64,000 nt of DNA from UBA1258 sp963643225 (GCA_963643225.1 CAVIIX010000012.1:1-64000), one strand, 5' to 3'. Shown: positions 25,125 to 34,921, numbered from the stretch's first letter. The notes: generated by a model from the sequence alone, not told the origin. A program made the numbers and translations.

Positions 25125-26801
25125 ATGAACAATAAACGCTTTAACATACTTAAAACCGATTATGAAATTCACAATAAGCCTATGGGAGGTTATCCACGCC
25201 CTTCAATGGTGAGAGAATCCTACATATGCTTAAACGGAAAGTGGGACGACGGTGTGACGGTGCCATTTTGCCTTGAAAGCAAAAATTCAGGCTTTATGGG
25301 AAAGGTGCCAAAGGAATATACCTATTTTCGCAACATAATTTTGGAAAAGGGATTTATAAAGGACAGGGTGCTGTTACATTTCGGAGCGGTTGATACGATT
25401 TGTGACGTTTACATTGACAATCATTACGTTTGTCATCACGAAGGCGGATATTTGCCTTTTTCTTTTGACATTACTGATTTTGTGACAGAGGATAAGATCC
25501 ACAAACTGACGGTGAAGGTAAAGGATACCTTAAATAAGCTTTACCCATACGGCAAGCAAAAGAAACATCGCGGCGGCATGTGGTACACACCAGTTACCGG
25601 TATCTGGCAGTCTGTGTGGCTTGAAAGCGTTCCTAAAAATTATATTGAGGCTATTGAAATTACACCTTATTTAGATAAGATTTCCGTTAATTTAAAAACC
25701 GAAGCCACGGATTTTCATGTGTCTGTTTTCTTTGGCGGACGCCTTGTTTATGAAGGAGATTTTGATGCGCCCTTTTTTAACATTAATATTAAGAATCCTA
25801 TGCTTTGGACTCCGGAGGAGCCTAATCTTTACGACATATACGTGCGCACGGATAACGACGAAATAAAATCCTATTTTGGCCTTCGTACCGTTACAATTGA
25901 AAGGGTTGACGGCATTAACAGAATTTTATTAAACGGAAAGCCTTTCTTTTTCAATGGAGTGCTGGATCAGGGTTATTTCCCAGAGGGCATTTATACTCCC
26001 AATAACGAAAAAGTGTACGAAGAGGATATCAGACGATTAAAAGCTCTTGGCTTTAACACCATCAGAAAGCACATTAAAATCGAGCCAGAATGCTTTTACG
26101 AAGCCTGCGACCGTTTAGGAATGCTTGTGTTCCAGGACTGTGTAAATAACGGAAGGTATTCCTTTATTCGTGATACGGCACTTCCGACGCTGGGCTTTAA
26201 GAAAAGTAGTGACATAAAAAGAAGAGTTAAGGACGAAGTGAAATTTTCCTTTGAACGGACAATGGAGCAGACCCTTGCCCACTTATACAATTTTCCATGC
26301 ATCGTGTACTACACAATCTTTAACGAGGGATTTGGACAGTTTGATTCAGACATTATGTACAATATCGTGAAGGCAATGGATAAAACACGTATTATTGATT
26401 CTACATCAGGGTGGTTCTGGCAGGAGTACAGCGATGTTGACTCCCACCACATTTATTTCAAAGCATTTGATTTAAAGAAACTTGAGCGTACCGGCCGCCC
26501 GGTTATTTTATCTGAATTTGGCGGATATTCCTTAAAAGTAAAAGAGCATTCCTTTAACAAAAGGGGCAATTACGGGTATGGTGCGGCAAAAGATACAAAA
26601 GAGCTTACAGACATAATAGAAAAGCTTTACAGAAGCGAAATAATACCAGCCATTAAACAGGGCTTATGCGGCGCTATCTACACTCAGATAACGGACGTTG
26701 AGGATGAAACAAACGGCTTGTACACTTACGACCGCAAAATCTGTAAGGTTGAGCCTGGTCGCATGCGAGCCCTTTTTGCGGACATAAAAATTGGAATCTG
26801 A
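25125..26801 (+). CDS. Glycoside hydrolase family 2, short beta-glucuronidase/galactosidase-like
   Basis: A 558-residue GH2 enzyme. Sugar-binding domain: PRPSMVRESYICLNGKW to about 170; Ig-like domain 175-255 (LRTVTIE at its end); TIM barrel from about 265 (ILLNGKPFFFNGVLDQGYFP). The acid/base is Glu401 in YYTIFNEGFG and the nucleophile Glu464 in VILSEFGGYS. It has no signal peptide and is much shorter than LacZ, lacking the small-chain domains. Members of this GH2 subgroup have varied substrates (beta-galactoside, mannoside, glucuronide), so specificity is open. GTGGAG supports the ATG at 25125 over the one at 25110. Confidence 0.9.
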   Translation: MNNKRFNILKTDYEIHNKPMGGYPRPSMVRESYICLNGKWDDGVTVPFCLESKNSGFMGKVPKEYTYFRNIILEKGFIKDRVLLHFGAVDTICDVYIDNHYVCHHEGGYLPFSFDITDFVTEDKIHKLTVKVKDTLNKLYPYGKQKKHRGGMWYTPVTGIWQSVWLESVPKNYIEAIEITPYLDKISVNLKTEATDFHVSVFFGGRLVYEGDFDAPFFNINIKNPMLWTPEEPNLYDIYVRTDNDEIKSYFGLRTVTIERVDGINRILLNGKPFFFNGVLDQGYFPEGIYTPNNEKVYEEDIRRLKALGFNTIRKHIKIEPECFYEACDRLGMLVFQDCVNNGRYSFIRDTALPTLGFKKSSDIKRRVKDEVKFSFERTMEQTLAHLYNFPCIVYYTIFNEGFGQFDSDIMYNIVKAMDKTRIIDSTSGWFWQEYSDVDSHHIYFKAFDLKKLERTGRPVILSEFGGYSLKVKEHSFNKRGNYGYGAAKDTKELTDIIEKLYRSEIIPAIKQGLCGAIYTQITDVEDETNGLYTYDRKICKVEPGRMRALFADIKIGI

Positions 26802-26842
26802 TATCAGGTTTCAATTAATAGGTAAATGTACGAAGAATATCC

Positions 26843-28759
26843 TTACATAAACTTATATACTTTAAAACTTACGCAGGTGCCAAGGCCGGGAGTACTTTCG
26901 ACGGTGAGTCCTTTTTTGTAAAGGTGTTTTAAGCGTTTGTCGATGTTGTAAACACCGATACTCTGGTTTTCTTTTGGCACTCTTGTCAAGAGCTTGTGTA
27001 TGGTTTCTTCGTCCATGCCGATGCCGTTATCACTTACAAAGAAATCAACGCTGTCGGGGTTGTTAACGATTCTTAAAGTAACAACACCCGGCTTATTTAA
27101 TTTTCTGACGCCGTGTTTTATGGCGTTTTCAATTAAAGGCTGAATGGTAAGCGGGGGCATTGTGATGGCAGGAAGCCGTATGGGTAAATCAGTATAGAAG
27201 CTGATTGATGGAAATCTTTCCTTTTCTATGTCGGTGTAGGCTTCTACAAGCTCAAGCTCACGCCTTAAGGGAACGGTTTCGTCCATGTTATCAATGGATA
27301 AAATAAGCTTTAAATATTCTGAAAGAGAATTTATAAGCTTTTGAGCCTTCTTTGAATCCGTTACGCACAGGTCTGCAATGGTGTTTAACGTGTTATATAA
27401 AAAGTGCGGCTTCATCTGAGCATTTAAAAAGGCGTTTTCGCTTGCCTGCATGGCAGCTAACTGTCTCTTTAATTCTTCTGTATAGAAGATTTCGTCGCGG
27501 TTCTGACGGGCATATTCTTCGGCCATTATGATAACCATGGTGAAGGCAAATACTATATATCCAAGCATGTATTCAAAGCGTCCGGGAATAGTAAACTTCT
27601 GAGTTACTATACATAGCAGCACGCTTATTATCGTTGCCAAAACGCTTGTACCGTAAAAGCCCACAAGCTTTTCCTGCTTTTCATAGGCCACGACAAATAC
27701 GTAAAGGCAGATAGCGTAAGGAATAATCAATACAATGGTTGAAAGGCAACGTAAGGGTATAAACTGTCCTAAGGACAAAGCATTAAAAAAAGGAATCAGA
27801 AAAAGAAAATCAAATACTATACCGATTTTCTTTGGATAGAAGTCAGGGTATAAGGTCTTTGTAAAATTCAGAAGAGCTACTAAAAACAACGGTATTGAAA
27901 AGATCTCCATGAAGCTTCCAAGCTGATAAGGAAGCTTTGGTATAAAGAGCATTATTATGCGGCCGTCTGTAAAGGCTGTAACTAAGAAAGTGGCAACTGA
28001 TAAAAGTATAAAGGCTCTTAAACGCTTGTCTGATTTAAAGGTAATAATCTGTATTAATGAAAATATAACCGTAAATATTATTAAAGAGGTAAGGGCAAGG
28101 CTTATTCTTGATACGTTTAAGAAGGAATCTGAAATTTCATCAAGAGTACCTATTAAAACTGTGTCTGAATCAAAATTATAATAGTCAAGGGGAGAAATAA
28201 AATTGATGATGACTTCATAATTGCCGGTAGCATTTGAAGGCAGTTCCACATAGAAAGCAGAAGCATATACAGGGGTTTTACTTCTGAAGGTTTCCGACTG
28301 CTTTACAAATTCCCCGTTTACGTATACTCGGTATTCACAAAATTCTGCAGGAATCCAGAGGGCATAGTCCTGATTGGCGGGAAGCTTTAAAAAAAAGCAG
28401 ACTGTAGCCTTGTAACTTCCATCTGCAATGCAGTCATCGCACTTTATCTCCTTAAGCTTATTAATGGAAGTATAGGTCGCGTAATTTTTAGCTATCTCAG
28501 AAAGCCTTGTTTCGAAGGTTGAGTCTGAATATGCTGAATTGTATGTGGTGGGCATGAAGATTGCCCCGTGGAAGCAGCCGATGTTTCCTTTTAATTCATA
28601 AAGCCTGTTTTCCTCAATATAGGAAGTCTGATATAAGCCTGCAGAGGAAGATGCTTCGATGGGTTCAGACTGCATCAAACTGTCTGCCACGTAAAGGGAA
28701 GTGATAAGCAAAACAGGAATTATAATAATAAGCATTATTGCTGTAATTACTCTTTTCAC
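26843..28759 (-). CDS. Sensor histidine kinase, 7TM LytS/YesM type
   Basis: A 638-residue sensor kinase. After an N-terminal helix, residues about 31-210 form an extracytoplasmic domain resembling 7TMR-DISM extracellular domains (ALWIPAEFCEYRVYVNGEF). Seven helices follow (about 215-412), then the His_kinase domain with phospho-acceptor His452 in QMKPHFLYNTLNTI, and an ATP-binding domain with PPLTIQPLIENAIKHG (N545) and SDNGIGM (D577). It should phosphorylate the response regulator at 30087-31184. The GTG start overlaps the stop of the preceding gene by four bases and is preceded by AAGGAGG, so it is coupled to it. Confidence 0.9.
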   Translation of the reverse strand: MKRVITAIMLIIIIPVLLITSLYVADSLMQSEPIEASSSAGLYQTSYIEENRLYELKGNIGCFHGAIFMPTTYNSAYSDSTFETRLSEIAKNYATYTSINKLKEIKCDDCIADGSYKATVCFFLKLPANQDYALWIPAEFCEYRVYVNGEFVKQSETFRSKTPVYASAFYVELPSNATGNYEVIINFISPLDYYNFDSDTVLIGTLDEISDSFLNVSRISLALTSLIIFTVIFSLIQIITFKSDKRLRAFILLSVATFLVTAFTDGRIIMLFIPKLPYQLGSFMEIFSIPLFLVALLNFTKTLYPDFYPKKIGIVFDFLFLIPFFNALSLGQFIPLRCLSTIVLIIPYAICLYVFVVAYEKQEKLVGFYGTSVLATIISVLLCIVTQKFTIPGRFEYMLGYIVFAFTMVIIMAEEYARQNRDEIFYTEELKRQLAAMQASENAFLNAQMKPHFLYNTLNTIADLCVTDSKKAQKLINSLSEYLKLILSIDNMDETVPLRRELELVEAYTDIEKERFPSISFYTDLPIRLPAITMPPLTIQPLIENAIKHGVRKLNKPGVVTLRIVNNPDSVDFFVSDNGIGMDEETIHKLLTRVPKENQSIGVYNIDKRLKHLYKKGLTVESTPGLGTCVSFKVYKFM

Positions 28760-30066
28760 ATCGATTCCTCCTTTTCTTTAAGGTAGGCAATTGTATCGGG
28801 AGGCACCACAAAAGAAACACTGGTACCGACGCCGGGTGCTGACTGTATTACAAGGCCTTTTCCAAAAAGGCTTATGAGTCTTGAATGAATGTTGTAAATA
28901 CCGATTCTGGCGCTGTCGTGAAGGGAATCGGTTAAAGACTCCACCATGTCTTCTGCCATACCTTCTCCGTTATCGGATACGTCGATATGGTAATAATCCC
29001 TGTAGGGAATAATGGTAATGGTAATCTTAGGGTCCTTACTTGAAGGGGTAAAGGCGTGTTCTATGGCATTTTCAACTAAAGGCTGAATCGACAGCGGGGG
29101 AATATGAAATTCGGGGATAGGGTCTGGAAATTTATATTCAAAGGTGACTCTTTGATTACGTTCCTTTTCAATAGAGATAAAGGATTTTGTAAGCTCAATT
29201 TCGTTATTTAAAGGCACGATTCCGTGTAACTGCTGGAAATTAAGGGTGTGTCGTAAATATTTAGATAAAGAAACTGTCAAATCCTCTGCAACATAAGGGT
29301 CCTCGTCACACTTTTTGCTGATTAAATCAAGGGATTTATACAAAAAATCTGCCTTCATCTGTGTACACATAAGAGCGTTGTCTGAATTGTTGATGCGTTC
29401 AATGGTGTCTGCAAGAGAAGAGGATAAGGCTTTCGTCTTTTTAATTGATAAACTGTACTGATGCGTCAGCATTATAGCATGCAGCAAAAGAAAAACAGGC
29501 GTACATATTACTCTGGGGCTTGTAAAATCATGACCTGTTAATATAAGTATATAGCCTACCACGGACATAACAAAAATGATCCAGTAGGCAGATGCAGGAT
29601 AGACATAGAAAATCTCACCGTCATATACTTTCTTTAAAGACATGTTTAGTGAAAAGAGATAGGTAAGCAGCGAAAATATTCCTAAAATTAAGTACATGGT
29701 CGTGATAAAGGAATCAGGAACAATCAGGCAGGCTGCCACAAGAATGAGGCATGTATAATTGTAGATTAAGTGGAAACGGGCATATTTTGCAGGCATTATG
29801 TAGCCTGAGTAGATGTTTAAACACATAGTCGTAAGCCCAAAGGAACAAAGATATATATTATCCTGAATGCCGACTGTGTAGCCGGCATTCAGTAACGCAT
29901 ATGGATGAAGTGCTATTGCAAAATTAATATTAATGCCAAGAGCGAAGCATAATGCAGCAAACCAAATCATACGTCTTGAGTTTCTGAAATAATAATAGAA
30001 TATACTGCAGTATATACCTGTTACAAAACATGAAACAACGCAAAAGGCGCGTAAAACGGATGCCAT
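28756..30066 (-). CDS. LytS-type kinase homologue lacking the phospho-acceptor histidine
   Basis: A 436-residue membrane protein with about seven helices (10-205) and a LytS/YesM-type kinase module, without the extracellular domain of its neighbour. The normal PHFLYNTLN motif is replaced by ADFLYKSLDLI: the histidine is Asp240 and the following Asn is Lys, so self-phosphorylation at that site is impossible. The ATP-binding domain looks intact: PPLSIQPLVENAIEHAF (Asn333), VSDNGEGM (Asp365), and a C-terminal GLVIQSAPGVGTSVSF. It may heterodimerise with the intact kinase encoded immediately downstream, phosphorylating it in trans or acting as a regulator. The ATG has AGAGG upstream, 20 bp after the regulator gene. 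Confidence 0.85.
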   Translation of the reverse strand: MASVLRAFCVVSCFVTGIYCSIFYYYFRNSRRMIWFAALCFALGININFAIALHPYALLNAGYTVGIQDNIYLCSFGLTTMCLNIYSGYIMPAKYARFHLIYNYTCLILVAACLIVPDSFITTMYLILGIFSLLTYLFSLNMSLKKVYDGEIFYVYPASAYWIIFVMSVVGYILILTGHDFTSPRVICTPVFLLLHAIMLTHQYSLSIKKTKALSSSLADTIERINNSDNALMCTQMKADFLYKSLDLISKKCDEDPYVAEDLTVSLSKYLRHTLNFQQLHGIVPLNNEIELTKSFISIEKERNQRVTFEYKFPDPIPEFHIPPLSIQPLVENAIEHAFTPSSKDPKITITIIPYRDYYHIDVSDNGEGMAEDMVESLTDSLHDSARIGIYNIHSRLISLFGKGLVIQSAPGVGTSVSFVVPPDTIAYLKEKEESM

Positions 30067-30086
30067 TAATACCTCTTTCCGACTGA

Positions 30087-31184
30087 TTAAATCGTCTTAA
30101 TTAAATCTTTTACCTCGCGAGAAGGTTCAAGGCCGTATTCCTTGAAAAGAGCGTTGCGATATTTTTCGTAGTAATCACGAATGGCAGCGGGAGGAAGCTT
30201 CTTTTGCTTTAAGTGGATGATTTCTTTAAAGGCGTCTTCCTCGTAAAGGTCTACGTGAAGAACGGCTTCATAGGAATCGATAGCTGCATCGATTCTATCA
30301 GCCTCTGAATAAAGCCTTCCGGCTCTGTAAAGAAGCTGGATGTATCTGCTTTCAAGCCATCCCTTTGTTTCTTCTGCCCAATCGTAGAAGCGGTTCTCAA
30401 GGTAAGGTCCCTTGTAGATGCTTACAAGCGCCTCAATGTCTGCCAAAGGAAGAGAGTCGGGGCTTGAAATTTTGTTTCTGAAATCAAGATAGTCGCACTT
30501 AATACGGGAGGTGTTGATGCTGTAATCGTCGTGATCTCTTATAAGCACGTCCGTATATCCGAAATCTGCAAGTGTAGAACGAATGTAGGTGCAGGTAACG
30601 CGGAAATTATTGGCTGCCTTGTCAAGGTCTGCATCTGGCCAGAGGGTATCTAAAATCATATCCTTGGAGCGTGCTCTGCCTTCGTTCTGAATAAGGTAGG
30701 CAAGTAATTCCTCAGCCTTGCTTGTTCTGAATCTTAAAGGCTCCATGTCTGCAGCTTTTTTGATTGAGAAAGCGCCAAAGCAGTTGAAAATAAGCTTGTC
30801 GTCCTCTACCACATGCTTCTTATCAAGCTTCTTTTCCATAATGTCAATCTGGGCAGTAAAGTCATCGTGAGAGAGAGGCTTTAAGAGGTAACCGGTAGCG
30901 TGTGCTCTGAAGGCCTCCAAAGCATACTGGTTATAAGCAGTTACGAAGACTATTTCCAAATAAGGATTAGAGTCCATCAAATATTCTGCCAGCTCCAAAC
31001 CTGTCATCTCAGGCATTTCTATATCAAGAAAAGCAATATCTACATGGTTTGTCTTAAGAAACTCAATAGCGTCTGCAGGCTTTGTAAAGGTCTTTAAAAG
31101 CTCTAAACGGTTATCATTGGTAATGAGCCTTTCGAAACGGTTTAACGCGTTCTGTTCATCGTCTACAGCAATTACTTTAAACAT
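30087..31184 (-). CDS. Response regulator with SARP/BTAD transcriptional output
   Basis: A 365-residue two-component regulator. The receiver (1-120) has the acidic pair Asp8-Asp9, phospho-acceptor Asp54 in AFLDIEMPEM, Thr82 and Lys102 (GYLLKPL). Next is a winged-helix OmpR-like DNA-binding domain (about 131-220, KAEELLAYLIQNEGRARSK, NNFRVTCTYIRSTL) and then the bacterial transcriptional activation domain (BTAD; TPR-like, about 225-365: YKGPYLENRFYDWAEE, YRAGRLYSEADRIDAAIDSY). LytS-type kinases are usually paired with LytTR or AraC outputs, so this pairing is uncommon. It is the first gene of the leftward three-gene operon. Confidence 0.92.
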   Translation of the reverse strand: MFKVIAVDDEQNALNRFERLITNDNRLELLKTFTKPADAIEFLKTNHVDIAFLDIEMPEMTGLELAEYLMDSNPYLEIVFVTAYNQYALEAFRAHATGYLLKPLSHDDFTAQIDIMEKKLDKKHVVEDDKLIFNCFGAFSIKKAADMEPLRFRTSKAEELLAYLIQNEGRARSKDMILDTLWPDADLDKAANNFRVTCTYIRSTLADFGYTDVLIRDHDDYSINTSRIKCDYLDFRNKISSPDSLPLADIEALVSIYKGPYLENRFYDWAEETKGWLESRYIQLLYRAGRLYSEADRIDAAIDSYEAVLHVDLYEEDAFKEIIHLKQKKLPPAAIRDYYEKYRNALFKEYGLEPSREVKDLIKTI

Positions 31185-31384
31185 GCAATATAACCCCCAA
31201 TTGTGAGATTTTAAGAATATAAGAAGGCATATGACAATACCTTCCTACATTTTATACTGAAATTTCGAAACTTACAATAATGTTTTAGAATTTAAAGAAA
31301 TTTTCAGTTAATTTTATGTTAACAAAGAAATAACCTGCTGTTAACCTTGATTTTCTTCAGCATACTATGTATAAAGAAAAATAA

Positions 31385-31408
31385 ATCCCGGAAGGTTACT
31401 TCCGGGAT
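31385..31408 (-). terminator. Terminator of the HD-GYP operon
   Basis: ATCCCGGAAG-GTTA-CTTCCGGGAT; on the minus strand the stem is followed by TTATTTTTCTTT. It lies just after the HD-GYP stop. The remaining 31185-31384 gap is AT-rich upstream sequence of the response-regulator gene, with no gene seen. Confidence 0.92.
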
Positions 31409-31415
31409 CTTTGTT

Positions 31416-33113
31416 TTAGTTGTTATAGCTGTAATATTCTTCAAGCCTGCTGCAACAGCCTAAGAATACCGGAAGCATTGTGGGATCAAACTGTGTACCC
31501 ATGCCCTCTAACATTATTTCTTTTGCCTTATCAAAGCTCATAGGCTCCTTGTAGCAACGCTTGCTTACCAAAGCATCGTATACGTCTGCAACCGCCATGA
31601 TTCTTGCTTCCAGGGGAACCATTTCACCCACTAAGCCTTCAGGATAACCACGGCCATCCCAGCGCTCGTGATGATACCGTGCTACGTTGTAGGCTATCCT
31701 TACAAAATGCTCCTCTTCAACGTCCTGTAAAATCAGCTTTACGATTTCACCGCTCCTTGGAGAGTGAGTCTTCATGATGGCATATTCTTCATCTGTTAAG
31801 CGTCCCGGCTTACACAGAATTGAATTATCAATTGAAATCTTGCCAAGGTCGTGCATTGGAGCGGAACGTATAATGTCTGTAGCCTTTTCTTCAGATATAT
31901 CGTAAACTCCCTGCCTGATGGCTTCTTCCACAAGATATTTAATGATATCACTGGTACGTTTTACGTGGCCGCCTGTATTGTTGTCTCGGTTTTCAACCAT
32001 GTTGGCAAGCCCCAATACAACCTTTTGCTGAATTGACTTAATGTTGTCGGCTTTCTGCTTAACCTCTGCGTTAAGAGTATCGTTATAGGATTCCATAACC
32101 TTAATGGCATGCTGTTCCTTAGTAACGTCGTAGACGTCAAACAGATAGCCGCGTGGCTTCGCCCCATTGGTTAAAGTGAATTTTGAAATTTCACATTTTA
32201 CAATTCTGTCTTCTGAATTAAAGATGCTAAAGTTAATACCGTGTCTTTCAAAATCTCTCATCAGACCGTAGAAGAGCTCCTGAAGCTTAGGTAAGTCGTC
32301 TGGAAGAGGGGTATCCACACGATGAGTGATTAATTCAGGAAAGAAATTAAAAATCTTATCATTACAGCTTAAGAAATTTTTCTTTAAGTCAAAGGCAATA
32401 TAACCCTTGGTTCCGTAATATTTCTGCTGCTGCGATACAAGACAGGAAATATTATGTGTGTATACGTGATCGTAGTTAAAAACCACAATACCTGCAGAAA
32501 TCGTATAAAGAAAAGGCAGAATTGAAAAATTTACGTCAATCGTAAGCTCAATTGCATAAACAAAAACACCGGATAAAATAATGGCGCAGTAGGTATTTAA
32601 TACTTTATGGGAATAGGTACCTTTCCTGACATAGCCGTATATCAAAAGACAGATAATCGTAAGGACGGCAAGCGTTAAAAACACAAAGTGTATTATTTTT
32701 AAGGGACCGCTTGTCATCTTTGTGGCGATGCCGTAGCCTGTGTCAATTAAGACCATGCTGTCATAGTAAAGCTTGTTTTCCACGCACAGCCATACTACTG
32801 CCATGTGACAAAAGGCAGCACTGTAACCGATGATTTTTAAGATGGGATGTACGTTTACTCCCATGAATCGCAACATTGAGAAAATCGTTACTACAAGTAA
32901 AACCGTACTGTCTAAATAAATGAAACAGAAGGCAAATTTTGCAGCCTCCGGTGTCTGCACTACGGTTTTAAGAGTATATCCAAGCAGGATAATCGGCACC
33001 ATAACCGTTATCGTCCAGGAATAAATATCTACATTATCATAATTTTTAAGCCCCATGTAAATCACGAGTAATATCGAGAACACAAGACAGGATGCGTATA
33101 AAATGGTTATCAC
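31416..33113 (-). CDS. HD-GYP domain protein with 7TM and PAS-like sensor regions
   Basis: A 565-residue membrane protein, predicted cyclic-di-GMP phosphodiesterase. Residues 1-215 form seven to eight helices like the 7TM N-terminal region of some histidine kinases. A PAS-like region follows (about 230-335, YIAFDLKKNFLSCNDKIF), then a short coiled coil and the HD-GYP domain (355-550). His421-Asp422 in SAPMHDLGKI, HSPRSGEI, HHERWDGRGYPEGL and ADVYDAL carry the metal-binding and GYP motifs, all intact. The start is GTG with AAGGGG upstream. It lies 11 bp after the kinase-like gene, so the two form one operon. Confidence 0.92.
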   Translation of the reverse strand: MITILYASCLVFSILLVIYMGLKNYDNVDIYSWTITVMVPIILLGYTLKTVVQTPEAAKFAFCFIYLDSTVLLVVTIFSMLRFMGVNVHPILKIIGYSAAFCHMAVVWLCVENKLYYDSMVLIDTGYGIATKMTSGPLKIIHFVFLTLAVLTIICLLIYGYVRKGTYSHKVLNTYCAIILSGVFVYAIELTIDVNFSILPFLYTISAGIVVFNYDHVYTHNISCLVSQQQKYYGTKGYIAFDLKKNFLSCNDKIFNFFPELITHRVDTPLPDDLPKLQELFYGLMRDFERHGINFSIFNSEDRIVKCEISKFTLTNGAKPRGYLFDVYDVTKEQHAIKVMESYNDTLNAEVKQKADNIKSIQQKVVLGLANMVENRDNNTGGHVKRTSDIIKYLVEEAIRQGVYDISEEKATDIIRSAPMHDLGKISIDNSILCKPGRLTDEEYAIMKTHSPRSGEIVKLILQDVEEEHFVRIAYNVARYHHERWDGRGYPEGLVGEMVPLEARIMAVADVYDALVSKRCYKEPMSFDKAKEIMLEGMGTQFDPTMLPVFLGCCSRLEEYYSYNN

Positions 33114-33124
33114 TTAAATACCCC

Positions 33125-34921
33125 TTATCTTACGACTTTCTGGTCTAAAGAAAAATGGATGTCGCTTAAATTGCCGTCAACGCTTACCGTCTTCAAGGAA
33201 GAACCCATGATTTCAAGTACCTTGTTGCCTACCTTAAATTCAGTGGCATCTTCGGATATTGAGGGACACGTGCCAATTATCTTTAAGGAATAAAGAAGGT
33301 GAATCGTGTCGCCGTCTGCTTTTCCGTATACACCAAGGGTAATGGTGGCGTTGTCTGACCTCATAATTATATATTTATAAAGGTTTAAAAGTACAGCCTT
33401 AATTCTTAAATAGTCTCCTTTAAGAGTCTGAAGGTCGTCTGCAAGCACGTCTGTCTTAAATTCAAAGGCCTTCTTAGCCTTAAACGGAAAAACAAGCTCT
33501 TCAAGCTCTGCTACAAGCTGTTTAATCGTATAATTACAGGATATATCATGAAGCGTGCCGTCAAGGGCTTCCACATAGTCTCTTGTAAGATTCAGAGTAG
33601 CATCAATTATATTGGCACCGGTTATAATGTTGTGTACTGTGACTTTATTTTCCTCACTTAAATTTTCAGTAAGTAAATGACTGCTTCCTGCTGTGATGTT
33701 TTTTGCAACCTCTGTCAGCTGATTGGAGGTAGTGACAAGATATTCATTTTTAAATGCATTTTCTTTTGCTATCTCTTCAATATTTTTCTTGGATTTTTCA
33801 AGCTGCTCGTGTTCATCGTTAATAAGACGAACAGTAAATAATACCTTTTCAAGCTGTCCCACACGGTTACGTTCAAGGGGCAAAAATCTAATGGAACACC
33901 AGCCCTTTTCGCTGCTTTTAAATTCATAAACAAGGCTGTCGTTTGTGATAAGACGGTTTTCAACAGTGTCTAAATTTAAGAATTCAAGTAAGGTTTCTTT
34001 ATATAAAGGCTCCGTATCAGTGATGATGCGTTCAAATATGTCATATTCTTCGGAACCCGCTTCGCTTGTATCTTCAATACTTGAGACCATAAAGGTGTTG
34101 CAGGTCTTTAGGTCAACGGTAAATATGTAATCAAAGAGACCGTTCATGGCAGACATGCCGCTTAATTTTAACTCAAGGTGCTTCTTAATAACGGAATAGG
34201 ATACAAACACGATTATGCCGGCAATTGCACCGATTCCCCAGATTATCATTGCTGCTATAAGGTAATTGGCAGCATCGCCCTGCATAAAGGTTCTGTTAAA
34301 AGTATAGTTGGCGGTAGCTGTCTCAACAGGTGAATTTGTCAGGTAATAGAAGATGATGCCGCATGTAACGGTTGAAGGCTCATTGCCGGCAGGATTTACC
34401 GGAAGCTCTGTAGCTGAATCCGGAATGTAAACAAGGTAGTCACCTTCTTCAAGGCGTATCAAAAGATCCTGACCTAACATGTAATAGTCAAGCTTGATAG
34501 AATCAAGCATTGCACTCATGTCACTCTTCAATGCAAGAGTCTGGGTGGTCTCGACATCGTTTCTAAACTGATGAATTTCCAAAGAACCGCACCAGTTCTG
34601 GTTTACAAAGCACTGACAGCCTATGTCGATTCTGATTTTCCAGTCATCGACTGTGTAGTCTGTGGCATTTGTAAAAGTTAAATCAAAGGTGGTACCTGTA
34701 AGAGTGCAAAGGGTATCGTCTATAACCACATCTCTTTTCAGCCAGGATTCGCCGAACCTTGGCCCAATTACAAAACTAACATCTCCTTCCTCCTGATAGG
34801 AAATTGTTCTTTCTGTATTATTAAAGGCCTGAAGCAGGCAAATATAATAGGAGGTTGCAGCAATTATTGCAACTAAAACGACTGACATAATCAATAAATA
34901 AATTTTACTTTTACGAGACAT
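33125..34921 (-). CDS. Membrane protein with extracytoplasmic domain and degenerate histidine-kinase module
   Basis: A 598-residue protein: helix 7-30, extracytoplasmic domain about 31-218, helix 219-243, PAS-like region about 255-365, coiled coil, then a kinase-like core. The outer domain (FDLTFTNATDYTVDDWKIRI, NQNWCGSLEIHQF) looks like a carbohydrate-binding fold of the CBM2 kind; this is a weak inference. In the kinase part the dimerisation helix reads FKNEYLVTTSNQLTEV, where SHEIRTPL would be expected, so the histidine is missing; the N-box is GDYLRIKAVLLNLYKYIIM with the Mg-binding Asn replaced, and no DxGxG box is found. It is probably a pseudokinase that passes a signal to the HD-GYP protein encoded 11 bp downstream. 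AAGGAGCC precedes the ATG. Confidence 0.75.
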   Translation of the reverse strand: MSRKSKIYLLIMSVVLVAIIAATSYYICLLQAFNNTERTISYQEEGDVSFVIGPRFGESWLKRDVVIDDTLCTLTGTTFDLTFTNATDYTVDDWKIRIDIGCQCFVNQNWCGSLEIHQFRNDVETTQTLALKSDMSAMLDSIKLDYYMLGQDLLIRLEEGDYLVYIPDSATELPVNPAGNEPSTVTCGIIFYYLTNSPVETATANYTFNRTFMQGDAANYLIAAMIIWGIGAIAGIIVFVSYSVIKKHLELKLSGMSAMNGLFDYIFTVDLKTCNTFMVSSIEDTSEAGSEEYDIFERIITDTEPLYKETLLEFLNLDTVENRLITNDSLVYEFKSSEKGWCSIRFLPLERNRVGQLEKVLFTVRLINDEHEQLEKSKKNIEEIAKENAFKNEYLVTTSNQLTEVAKNITAGSSHLLTENLSEENKVTVHNIITGANIIDATLNLTRDYVEALDGTLHDISCNYTIKQLVAELEELVFPFKAKKAFEFKTDVLADDLQTLKGDYLRIKAVLLNLYKYIIMRSDNATITLGVYGKADGDTIHLLYSLKIIGTCPSISEDATEFKVGNKVLEIMGSSLKTVSVDGNLSDIHFSLDQKVVR

